From: an uncultured Anaerolineae bacterium
GTDB lineage: Bacteria > Chloroflexota > Anaerolineae > Aggregatilineales > Phototrophicaceae
Assembly (NCBI GenBank): GCA_938022205.1
Contig: CALIEB010000001.1
Location: forward strand, 310,001 to 374,000
DNA length: 64,000 bases
Reading direction: 5' to 3'
Shown here: piece by piece, positions 57,249-64,000 of the stretch
Position numbering within the stretch: the stretch's first letter is position 1
Layout of the letters: each line of letters opens with the position of its first letter
Program-made: the position numbers and the translations under genes
The notes under the pieces: model-generated
Database searches by the model: none
What the model was told of the DNA's origin: nothing
The model's input: only the letters and a program-made list of their open reading frames with translations

Positions 57249-58175
57249 ATGGAACAAAGTACTTGGTTGATGCACACGTTTTCTCTCTCACACGCCAATA
57301 CTCTCTCTAATGCTTGGCGATTGGCACTTGCTCGCGCGCGCTGGCTTGTTGTGCTAGTGCTGTTGGCGGCATGCCAGCCTGCCGAGCCTGCGCCCTTGCC
57401 CACGCTGGCGCGCTTGCCTAGCGTCACGCCACAGCCTACGCCGACCCACACCGTCACGCCGCAACCTACGCCGACGCGCGAAATCTTGCCCGCACAGTTC
57501 AGCTTCGGCAAAAGCGCGGGCGGATTGGAGCTACAAGCGTTTCGCGTCGGCACGGGCGAGCGACTGCTCATGGTCGTGGGTGGCGTTCACGCGGGCTATG
57601 AGGCAAACACCATCCAGCTCGTGCGCCGCCTTTACGACCACGCCCTTGCCAACCCGCAAGAGCTGCCCGACGCGCTTACGCTGCTGTTCGTGCCTGTGCT
57701 GAACGTCGACGGGATAGCGGCGGGACGTGACGCACGCGGGCGACTCAACGCCAACGGGGTCGACCTCAATCGCAATTGGGGCTGCGGCTGGTCAGCAGAG
57801 GCGTACTTCGGCGAGAAGCGCGTCAACAGTGGCAGCGCGCCCTTCAGCGAACCGGAAACGCTGGCACTGGGTGGGCTCATTGAGCGCGTGCGTCCGTCGG
57901 CAGTGCTGTTCTATCACGCGGCGGCGCGCGGAGTGTTCGCGGGCAACTGCGGCGGCATGGTCAGCCAGCCGCTAGCGGAAGTCTACGGGCGTGCGATAGG
58001 CTATCCTTATGACAGCGCGTTTAGCAAATATGCGGTGACAGGCACGGCACCCGCGTGGGTTGACAGCTTGGGGATTCCGGCGGCAGACGTTGAACTTGCC
58101 AGCGCGGAGGGCTTCGACTTTGTCGGGCATTGGCGTGCGCTGCGCGCCGTCATGGCGTGGCTTGACGAAAATTAA
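57249..58175 (+). CDS. M14-family zinc carboxypeptidase-like lipoprotein
   Basis: About 308 residues. A leader ends in LVVLVLLAAC, a lipobox. A stalk with two copies of VTPQPTPT follows, then an M14 domain. The zinc ligands are in GGVHAGYE (H and E), NVDGI precedes VDLNRNWGC (substrate-binding N and R), and the catalytic glutamate is in ADVELASAEG. It resembles gamma-D-glutamyl-meso-DAP peptidase-type M14 enzymes that cut peptidoglycan peptides, but general peptide trimming is possible. The start is uncertain: ATG at 57249 or 57270, both without a good ribosome site. It acts on the outer face of the membrane. Confidence 0.82.
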   Translation: MEQSTWLMHTFSLSHANTLSNAWRLALARARWLVVLVLLAACQPAEPAPLPTLARLPSVTPQPTPTHTVTPQPTPTREILPAQFSFGKSAGGLELQAFRVGTGERLLMVVGGVHAGYEANTIQLVRRLYDHALANPQELPDALTLLFVPVLNVDGIAAGRDARGRLNANGVDLNRNWGCGWSAEAYFGEKRVNSGSAPFSEPETLALGGLIERVRPSAVLFYHAAARGVFAGNCGGMVSQPLAEVYGRAIGYPYDSAFSKYAVTGTAPAWVDSLGIPAADVELASAEGFDFVGHWRALRAVMAWLDEN

Positions 58176-58372
58176 TGTTTCCTTAATCGTTCCTAAAGCG
58201 TAACTTAAGCCCCACGAAATCGGTTTGTCATTATAGTTTTTAGGAGTGACATTACTAGAAACAAAAATGTCGCCACCAAAAGTCAACATTGTTTATTACT
58301 TTTGTTTTAACGGTGCTATTTACATATTGCCTGTTACAAGAAGCATCATAAGTGATAAGCACAGGAGGAACT

Positions 58373-58777
58373 ATGGCAATCACGTTTGAACGCATTAATC
58401 CGTTTGTGATGCACATGACATGGACAAACAAAATCACCTACAGGGAAATTAATGACGCTATTCGAGCCTGCTACGATTCCACCGAACCACTTAACGAACA
58501 ACCATTTGTCACCTTAATCGATTTGCGCAGCGCAGATTTGCCGTCTATTGACTTCAATCAACTGCGTGATGTCTTCAAAATTCAGAAATTACGCGGCAGC
58601 ATTATCGGCATGGTGCTTGTTGGCGCAAGCCCCCTCATCCATATAGGCGGCAAGGTGCTAACAAACGTCTTTCAGCAAAACGTTGCCGTTGCTAACACGC
58701 TAGAGGCTGCGTTCGACAAGGCGTGCGCCATGCGCGATGCCTACTTTGCCGAGCGCAATAAAAAGCAACATGTGTAG
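58373..58777 (+). CDS. small STAS-like protein, paralogue 1
   Basis: A 134-residue protein with an alternating alpha/beta pattern like STAS/SpoIIAA-type domains (PFVTLIDLRSADLP, SIIGMVLVGASPLIHIGGK). It has no catalytic motif that I can recognise. It is a paralogue of the product of 59927-60328: both share IGMVLVG, the LIxIGGKxL block, an NVFxxNVA stretch and an AMRDxY end. AGGAGG precedes the ATG. The gene and its 200-base upstream region are clearly AT-richer than the surroundings. No promoter pair stands out. A role in signalling or partner binding is only a guess. Confidence 0.7.
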   Translation: MAITFERINPFVMHMTWTNKITYREINDAIRACYDSTEPLNEQPFVTLIDLRSADLPSIDFNQLRDVFKIQKLRGSIIGMVLVGASPLIHIGGKVLTNVFQQNVAVANTLEAAFDKACAMRDAYFAERNKKQHV

Positions 58778-58804
58778 GTTATAGGACAAAAAAACAGCCT
58801 TAAA

Positions 58805-58833
58805 TTGCCGTAAGCCTGCATTGGTGTTAGAAT
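58805..58833 (+). promoter_or_regulatory. promoter TTGCCG-17-TAGAAT of the M42/STAS-like operon
   Basis: -35 TTGCCG (58805-58810) and -10 TAGAAT (58828-58833) are 17 bases apart, 36 bases before the ATG at 58870. Confidence 0.6.
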
Positions 58834-58869
58834 AAGTGCTGTTGACACACAGCAAAGAAAGACACCGCC

Positions 58870-59913
58870 ATGCAGCATTTAGCAGCACTATCGCAAGCGC
58901 GCGGCGTTTCGGGCGACGAAACCGAAGTGCGCGACCTCATCATCCGCGCCATCCAAGACCATGTGAGCGACCTCCACGTCGACGCGCTCGGCAGCGTGAC
59001 AGCCGTCAAGCACGGCACGAGCGCGCAGCCACTGCGCGTTATGCTCGACGCGCACATGGACGAAGTGGGCTTTATGGTGATGGGCTTCGAAAATGACGGG
59101 TTGCTGCGTTTCGCGCCTGTCGGCAGTATCGACGACCGCCTCCTGCCTGCGCTACGCGTTAAAGTGGGCAAGAAAGCACACAACGGCGTTATCTTGTGGA
59201 CACCCATCCACCAAAACCGCGACCAGAACGTCAAATCGTACAAAGACCTGCGCATCGACATCGGCGCAAGCAGCAAACAAGCCGCCGAAAGCATGGTGAG
59301 CATCGGCGAACGCATCACGTTCGACAGCGCGTTCGTCGATTTAGGGCGCATCGTGCGCGGCAAAGCGTTCGACGACCGCGTGGGCTGTGCGCTGCTGATT
59401 GACCTGCTGCAAGGCGAGGCGGTGGCGTGCGACATCCTCGCCAGCTTTACCGTGCAGGAAGAGATAGGCTTACGCGGCGCAAAGGTGAGCGCGCGCCGCT
59501 TGCGCCCCGACTGCGCCATTGCCTTAGAAGGTACAACCGCGCACGACGTGCCGTCCGGCACGGACGACCCTGACGACCTAACCACCCCAAATCAAGGCTG
59601 CGTGTTGGGCGGCGGCGCGGCTCTTACCGTCATGGACAGAAGCATGGTGGCGCACCCGCGCTTGCTCGGGTTCATCCGCGAGACCGCCACCGCACACGGC
59701 ATCCCCTACCAGCTCAAGACCGTGCTAGGCGGCGGCACAAACGCCGGTGCCATTCATCTCACAGAAGCGGGTATCCCTGCGGCAGTCGTCAGCGTGCCGT
59801 GCCGCTATATTCACAGCCCTGCCGCCCTGCTGCACCGCGACGACTACGCTAACACGCTGCGGCTGCTGCGCGCCGTGCTGAACGCTCTTACGTCCGATGC
59901 TTTAACATCTTGA
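58870..59913 (+). CDS. M42-family metallopeptidase (FrvX/TET aminopeptidase-like), first copy
   Basis: A 347-residue M42 peptidase. Metal ligands appear in order: H in MLDAHMDEVGF, D in GKAFDDRVGC, the catalytic EE in TVQEEIGLRGAK, an acidic ligand in ALEGTTAHD, and the closing H in CRYIHSPAALLH. Family members form large tetrahedral dodecamers that trim peptides, mainly removing N-terminal residues, and need two Zn or Co ions. It heads a run of co-oriented genes (STAS-like protein, methyltransferase, second M42 gene) with gaps of 13-28 bases or overlaps. Confidence 0.9.
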   Translation: MQHLAALSQARGVSGDETEVRDLIIRAIQDHVSDLHVDALGSVTAVKHGTSAQPLRVMLDAHMDEVGFMVMGFENDGLLRFAPVGSIDDRLLPALRVKVGKKAHNGVILWTPIHQNRDQNVKSYKDLRIDIGASSKQAAESMVSIGERITFDSAFVDLGRIVRGKAFDDRVGCALLIDLLQGEAVACDILASFTVQEEIGLRGAKVSARRLRPDCAIALEGTTAHDVPSGTDDPDDLTTPNQGCVLGGGAALTVMDRSMVAHPRLLGFIRETATAHGIPYQLKTVLGGGTNAGAIHLTEAGIPAAVVSVPCRYIHSPAALLHRDDYANTLRLLRAVLNALTSDALTS

Positions 59914-59926
59914 GAGGAGGCAAACC

Positions 59927-60328
59927 ATGCCGGCACGTTATCAACGCATTGACGCGCACATCGCACATCTGATTTGGGAAGACAAGGTCAGTTACGAAGA
60001 ACTTGAAGCACAGGGCAAAGAAGGACGCGCCTATTTCGCTAGCCTCAACGAAATGCCCATCGTGCTGCTCATTGAGGTGACAGGAAACACCTTTCTGCCT
60101 GTCGACATCACGAGCGTGCGCAACCTTCTGCGCAAAGATGAAGCCGCCACCATTGGCATGGTGCTGGTCGGCACACGCCCCGTCATTCAGCTGGGTGGCA
60201 AGCTGCTCATCAACGTGTTTCGTAGGAACGTGGCATTTGCCAACACGCTGGAAGAGGGGCTGGAAAAGGCGCGTGCCATGCGTGACGATTACTTGAGCAA
60301 ACAGAGAAAGGATGACCATGACGAATAA
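59927..60328 (+). CDS. small STAS-like protein, paralogue 2
   Basis: A 133-residue protein related to the one at 58373. Shared features include the opening MxxxYxRID/FERIN plus AHLIWEDK/MHMTWTNK pair, the TIGMVLVGTRPVIQLGGK block, NVFRRNVAFANTLEE, and ARAMRDDY. It lies 13 bases after the M42 gene, with GAGAGGAGG before the ATG, and its end overlaps the methyltransferase start by 11 bases. The two paralogues therefore bracket the M42 gene. No known function. Confidence 0.72.
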   Translation: MPARYQRIDAHIAHLIWEDKVSYEELEAQGKEGRAYFASLNEMPIVLLIEVTGNTFLPVDITSVRNLLRKDEAATIGMVLVGTRPVIQLGGKLLINVFRRNVAFANTLEEGLEKARAMRDDYLSKQRKDDHDE

Positions 60329-60956
60329 ACCACGCTCACCACGTGAGATTATCGAGGAGCATTTTAAGCGCAGCAGCTACGCCGAGCTGTTCGAGGCAGT
60401 GTATCAGAACGGCGTGGTGCCGTGGGACAAGGGTGAACCCGCGTCGGCATTGGTGGAATGGGCAGAGGCGCAGCAGCTCGACGGCACGGGCAAGCGCGCG
60501 TTGGTCGTAGGCTGTGGGTTGGGCGACGACGCGGAATACTTAGCAGCGCGCGGCTTTGACGTAACGGCGTTTGATGTTTCACCGACCGCCATTGCACAAT
60601 GCAAGCAACGGTGGCCGCAAAGCCGTGTAACCTACGTGACAGCAGACCTGTTTGCTGCCCCCGAAGCGTGGCGCGGCGCGTTTGACTTCGTGCTAGAGAG
60701 CCGCACCATTCAGGCACTGGCGTGGGAATACGCGCCGCGTGCCTGCGCCGCCATTGCCCAGCTGGTCAAGCGCGGCGGACAAGTGCTGGTGCTGTGTCTA
60801 GGGCGCGAGCCACACGAAGACCGTCGCGGCATCCCTTGGGCGTTGTGCCGCAGCGACCTGCAAGCCTTTGTCGACAGCGGGCTAGAAGAGGTACAGTTCG
60901 ACGACCTGCACGAAGAATCGCGCCGCAATTTCCGCGTGCATTATCGCAAGCCCTAA
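60318..60956 (+). CDS. SAM-dependent methyltransferase (TPMT-like)
   Basis: A 212-residue class I methyltransferase. The VVPWDKGEPASAL motif near residue 33 is characteristic of the thiopurine S-methyltransferase (TPMT) superfamily, and SAM-binding motif I is VVGCGLGDDAEYLA followed by FDVTAFDVS. Family members methylate thiol, selenium or tellurium compounds or small halides. The ATG at 60318 is chosen over that at 60312 because GAAAGG is then six bases away. It overlaps the previous gene by 11 bases. Confidence 0.88.
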   Translation: MTNKPRSPREIIEEHFKRSSYAELFEAVYQNGVVPWDKGEPASALVEWAEAQQLDGTGKRALVVGCGLGDDAEYLAARGFDVTAFDVSPTAIAQCKQRWPQSRVTYVTADLFAAPEAWRGAFDFVLESRTIQALAWEYAPRACAAIAQLVKRGGQVLVLCLGREPHEDRRGIPWALCRSDLQAFVDSGLEEVQFDDLHEESRRNFRVHYRKP

Positions 60957-60983
60957 ATTTTCACACACAAAGGGTAAAAACGC

Positions 60984-61997
60984 ATGTTTGACTTGATAAA
61001 ACAGCTCACGGAAGCGTGGGCACCGAGCGGTTACGAGCATCATCTGCGCGCCACGCTGCGCGAGATGGTCAAGCCCTACGCGGATGAAGTAAGCGTGGAT
61101 GGCTTGGGCAACCTGATTGTGCGCGTGGGCAAGGGCGGCAAGAAGGTGCTGATTGCTGCGCACATGGACGAAATCGGCGTGATGGCGAACTACGCCGAGC
61201 CAAAAACGGGCTACTTGCGCTTTGCCCCTATCGGCGGCTTGCTCTACACGACGCTGCACGGCAGTCGCGTCATGTTCGAAGACGGCACAATCGGCGTGAT
61301 GGCCAACCAAGACCCTTGGGGCAAGGGACGCACCGCCGCCAGCGACACCGACACCTTCTACATCGACACCGAAGACGAGACAGGCGCGCAGCGCGTTCGC
61401 GTCGGCAGCCCCGCTGTGTTCTGGCGCGAAACCCAACAGCGCGGCAGCCGCGTCATTGGCAAGGCGATGGATGACCGCATCGGCTGCGTTGTCGCGTTGG
61501 AAACGTTGAAGCGGCTGGCGGGTAAAGCTGACCACGAGCTGTATTTTGTCTTCACGGTGCAAGAAGAGGTAGGCTTGCGCGGCGCAAGGGTAGCGGCGCA
61601 AGGCATCAAGCCTGACTTGGCGATTGCGCTAGACGTGACGGCGGCGGGCGATGAAATTAAGGCAGAACGACTTGCCGTGCGCTTGGGGGAAGGCGCAGCT
61701 ATTAAGGTCATGGACATCGGACACGTCGTGCCGCCCGACCTACTCCATTGGATGATCGACACCGCCGAAAAGCACGGCATCCCCTACCAGAGCGAGGTGT
61801 TAGCACGCGGCACAACAGATGCCGCCGCGCTGCAGTTAGCGCACAGCGGCGTGCCAACGGGCTGCATCAGCATCCCCACGCGCTTTGTGCATACCACCAG
61901 CGAGACGGTCGACCTCGCCGACGTGAACGCTTGCATTGACTTACTCACGCAGCTAGTGCGCAGCCCACTCAAGCTAAAGAAAAAGGCGAAAATCTAG
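60984..61997 (+). CDS. M42-family metallopeptidase (FrvX/TET aminopeptidase-like), second copy
   Basis: A 337-residue M42 peptidase, diverged from the copy at 58870. Ligands appear in LIAAHMDEIGV, GKAMDDRIGC, TVQEEVGLRGAR, ALDVTAAGD and TRFVHTTSETV. In this copy the acidic ligand after the EE pair is D (ALDVT), where the first has E (ALEGT), a difference that separates endoglucanase-M-like and aminopeptidase-like members. The lysine-rich end (KLKKKAKI) is short. AAAGGG precedes the ATG. Its stop codon shares CTAG with the stop of the convergent glycosyltransferase gene. Confidence 0.9.
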   Translation: MFDLIKQLTEAWAPSGYEHHLRATLREMVKPYADEVSVDGLGNLIVRVGKGGKKVLIAAHMDEIGVMANYAEPKTGYLRFAPIGGLLYTTLHGSRVMFEDGTIGVMANQDPWGKGRTAASDTDTFYIDTEDETGAQRVRVGSPAVFWRETQQRGSRVIGKAMDDRIGCVVALETLKRLAGKADHELYFVFTVQEEVGLRGARVAAQGIKPDLAIALDVTAAGDEIKAERLAVRLGEGAAIKVMDIGHVVPPDLLHWMIDTAEKHGIPYQSEVLARGTTDAAALQLAHSGVPTGCISIPTRFVHTTSETVDLADVNACIDLLTQLVRSPLKLKKKAKI

Positions 61998-64000
61998 CGT
62001 GTGTCGTCGAGCAGCAAGGCATTGTCGGGCAGCGGCTGCCCATCGCGCGAGGCGGGCAGGTTGCTCGTATACGGCAGCGTGTACGCGCCCACACGAAGAC
62101 GGTAGCCGTCTGGCGGCGTAGGCAGCGCGTGTTCCGTCACGACCAGCTCGCCCTCATCCCAAACGAACGTAGGATACGCGCCGCCGAGCGGGCGCGTGTC
62201 TTGTTGCGCCAACATGCCGCCCTGTGCGTCCAAGAGATGCACGAACAAGGTCGTGTCGAGCGGCGGGCGATGCGTGCGCGCCTGCCAATACAAGCGCACC
62301 CTTAGCCCATCTTGCGTGCGTTCTTGCGCCGCTGCCAAAAGCACAAGATGCTCGCCAAACTGCACGTCAAGGCGTGGCAGGTCAGCGGGCAAGCGCGACG
62401 GCGGGGGCGGCACTTTCACCCACGCGATGGTTGCGCTCTTTAGTTGGCTGTCCGCGACATAGCTCACAGCGGGCAAATACATGCGATGTGAGTAGTAAAC
62501 ACCCATCACCAGCCGATACGCGCCCGTTGGTAAATCGGGCGGCAAGTCAAGCGCGAACGACACTGGCACGCGCTCGCCCGCGCGCCAGCGCGTCGTCGGG
62601 TGCAGCCAACGCAGCAGCAAACCCTCTGTATTGGCGAGGCGTTGGTAGTCCTGCGTTTGCAGTTGCACGTAAGCGGCGTATTCATGCCCCAAGCGCGAGC
62701 GCGTCGTGCCAAGCAGCGGCGTGACGGTGAGCTGTGTTTGCCCTGCCGCCAGCGTATCTGCGCCGTACCACCCCAGCACCAGCAGCTCGCCGTCGCCAAA
62801 GTCCGCTAGCGGCACGTCGCTCGCGTGCAGCGGTGCGCTGCTCAGCGCAAGCCCCGCTTCAAGCGGCTTGACCACGCCCAAGAAAGGCAGCTGTCCTGCG
62901 CGCTCCAGCCGTTGCGCGCCCTCAAGGTCTGCTAAGAGCCGCGCGTGCGCCGCGTCGTCTAGAGGCGGCAAGAGCGTGATGGCATCGCCTTGCAGCAGGG
63001 CGTAGTCGCGCGTTTTGCGCCACAAATCGCCCAGCTCCAACGCATAAGGCAGCAGCAGGCGCGTGTTAGTGGGCAGCATAGGCATGCTGTCGACAGCGCG
63101 TACGTGCGGGAAGCGCGTTACCAGCCACACCCGCAGCGTCTGAAACCCCAGCGCGTCGCTCGGCATGAGCAGCGGCGTGTCTTGTGCGACGATCCAACGT
63201 GCAAGGTCACGCTGATCAGTGCGAAAAAACCACGTGTTGTTGTCAAGCTGTTCGCCGTGGATGTACCACGTCATCCAGCTTTCGGGCATGTCCCAATAAG
63301 CGCGATAAGTCTGCCACGCGCCAATCGCCTGCCAGAACAACACGGACAGCAGCGCGCCAATCGCCAGCGCGAAGCGGCGCATTCGCCAGCGCACGCGCTG
63401 TACCGCCGCGCCCATGCCTGCACCGATAATCACAGCTAGCACCGGCTGGACATGCGCAACCCGCAGCCCATGCACGGGCTCGTTGGAAACTAGAGCAGGC
63501 ACTTGAAAGACGACAAGCATCGCCAACAGAAAAAGCGAAGCACGCGCTCGCCACCGCCAAACCAACATCGCCAGCCCCAGCACAAACAGCGGCTGCCAGA
63601 GCGGCGCAAGCAGCGGCGCATGCGCCACGTTGTACTGTGGGTTGACATCGCCGCCCTCGAACAGGTGATAGTGGACAATCTCTAACGCCTGCCAAAGCGT
63701 AGGGGGGGCACCAACCAACGCCTGCGCCCGCCCGAACACGCTACGCGGGTCTGTCACAACCAAATAAAGCACAGGGGCAGCGACGAGCAATGCTGCGCCT
63801 GCTGCGGCTAAAGCGCGCGGCAGCCACACGCGCCACGCAGTGCGCTGCGTCAGCAGCAGCGTCGCCCCCAAGCCCGCAAATGCCAGCGGATAGACCCACG
63901 CCGACGTATAGGTATAAAGAGTTGTGCCGCTCCATGCGCCCCACGCCAGCGCATCACGCCAGCGCGCCAGCCGCAGCGTACGCAGCGCGAACGCCGCGCT
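61994..64000 (-). CDS. GT-C type membrane glycosyltransferase, cut at its N-terminal side by the window edge
   Basis: The visible 668 residues are the C-terminal part of a large membrane protein. The frame is open to the right edge, so the true start lies outside. The first ~190 visible residues hold several hydrophobic helices (for example TLYTYTSAWVYPLAFAGL, then PLFVLGLAMLVWRWRAR). The remainder is a soluble region, probably extracytoplasmic, with two beta-rich domains. This layout matches dolichyl-phosphate-mannose-type GT39/ArnT-like proteins of Chloroflexota. The catalytic N-terminal loop is not visible, so the call rests on topology. It overlaps the M42 gene end by four bases. Confidence 0.75.
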   Translation of the reverse strand, partial: SAAFALRTLRLARWRDALAWGAWSGTTLYTYTSAWVYPLAFAGLGATLLLTQRTAWRVWLPRALAAAGAALLVAAPVLYLVVTDPRSVFGRAQALVGAPPTLWQALEIVHYHLFEGGDVNPQYNVAHAPLLAPLWQPLFVLGLAMLVWRWRARASLFLLAMLVVFQVPALVSNEPVHGLRVAHVQPVLAVIIGAGMGAAVQRVRWRMRRFALAIGALLSVLFWQAIGAWQTYRAYWDMPESWMTWYIHGEQLDNNTWFFRTDQRDLARWIVAQDTPLLMPSDALGFQTLRVWLVTRFPHVRAVDSMPMLPTNTRLLLPYALELGDLWRKTRDYALLQGDAITLLPPLDDAAHARLLADLEGAQRLERAGQLPFLGVVKPLEAGLALSSAPLHASDVPLADFGDGELLVLGWYGADTLAAGQTQLTVTPLLGTTRSRLGHEYAAYVQLQTQDYQRLANTEGLLLRWLHPTTRWRAGERVPVSFALDLPPDLPTGAYRLVMGVYYSHRMYLPAVSYVADSQLKSATIAWVKVPPPPSRLPADLPRLDVQFGEHLVLLAAAQERTQDGLRVRLYWQARTHRPPLDTTLFVHLLDAQGGMLAQQDTRPLGGAYPTFVWDEGELVVTEHALPTPPDGYRLRVGAYTLPYTSNLPASRDGQPLPDNALLLDDTR

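Overview
The window reads as a dense, GC-rich bacterial chromosome segment with no phage, transposon, rRNA or CRISPR locus. Gene content points to Chloroflexota (Anaerolineae-like or Thermoflexia-like). The clues are carbohydrate ABC transporters without their own ATPase, M29 and M42 metallopeptidases, Uma2 proteins, a sortase with a giant B-domain surface protein, tRNA genes without an encoded CCA, and GT-C membrane glycosyltransferases. This placement is an inference from content, not from a phylogenetic marker. Promoters are mostly housekeeping type, with several well-spaced -35/-10 pairs and a recurring extended -10 of the form TGCTAWAAT.

Layout. Positions 1-12100 hold a cut-off HEAT-like gene, a Dph6-like ATPase, a membrane glycosyltransferase, two sugar ABC importers (3045-6406 on +, 10813-7153 on -), a hotdog thioesterase behind a tandemly repeated promoter-like unit, and a secreted protein. 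Positions 12140-15518 hold a type II restriction-modification pair and an SLC13/TrkA-C transporter. Positions 15714-35048 hold a sortase, a four-gene octaheme tetrathionate reductase operon (22263 down to 16432) with two YeeE/YedE thiosulfate-type transporters, and a 4,197-residue secreted protein. That protein has 13 SdrD-type B domains and ends in LPDTG plus a membrane anchor, so it is a likely substrate of the sortase. Positions 35366-43337 hold an M29 aminopeptidase, a Uma2 protein overlapping an R2-like ligand-binding oxidase, two tRNAs (initiator Met and Ile2, both CAT), lysA, and a tandem pair of dynamin-like GTPases.

Positions 44647-51125 hold a LacI-type regulator divergent from an operon of flavin reductase, SsuD-like monooxygenase, aldo/keto reductase, Gfo/Idh/MocA protein, putative sulfate/sulfite exporter and a small lipoprotein. 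This set matches the logic of oxidative sulfoquinovose breakdown (sulfo-SMO): glycoside release, C-S cleavage to 6-oxo-glucose and sulfite, reduction to glucose, and sulfite export. Positions 51109-64000 hold an MFS transporter, Maf, an FKBP isomerase, asnB with a GT4 glycosyltransferase, a second Uma2, an M14 carboxypeptidase lipoprotein, two M42 peptidases interleaved with two paralogous STAS-like small proteins and a methyltransferase, and a cut-off membrane glycosyltransferase.

A sulfur theme links two separate loci. One appears to handle tetrathionate and thiosulfate at the cell surface, and the other appears to release and export sulfite from an organosulfonate. The oxidoreductase and sulfonate operons are the strongest candidates for something new. 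The giant surface protein is remarkable for its size and for its growth in two-domain steps.
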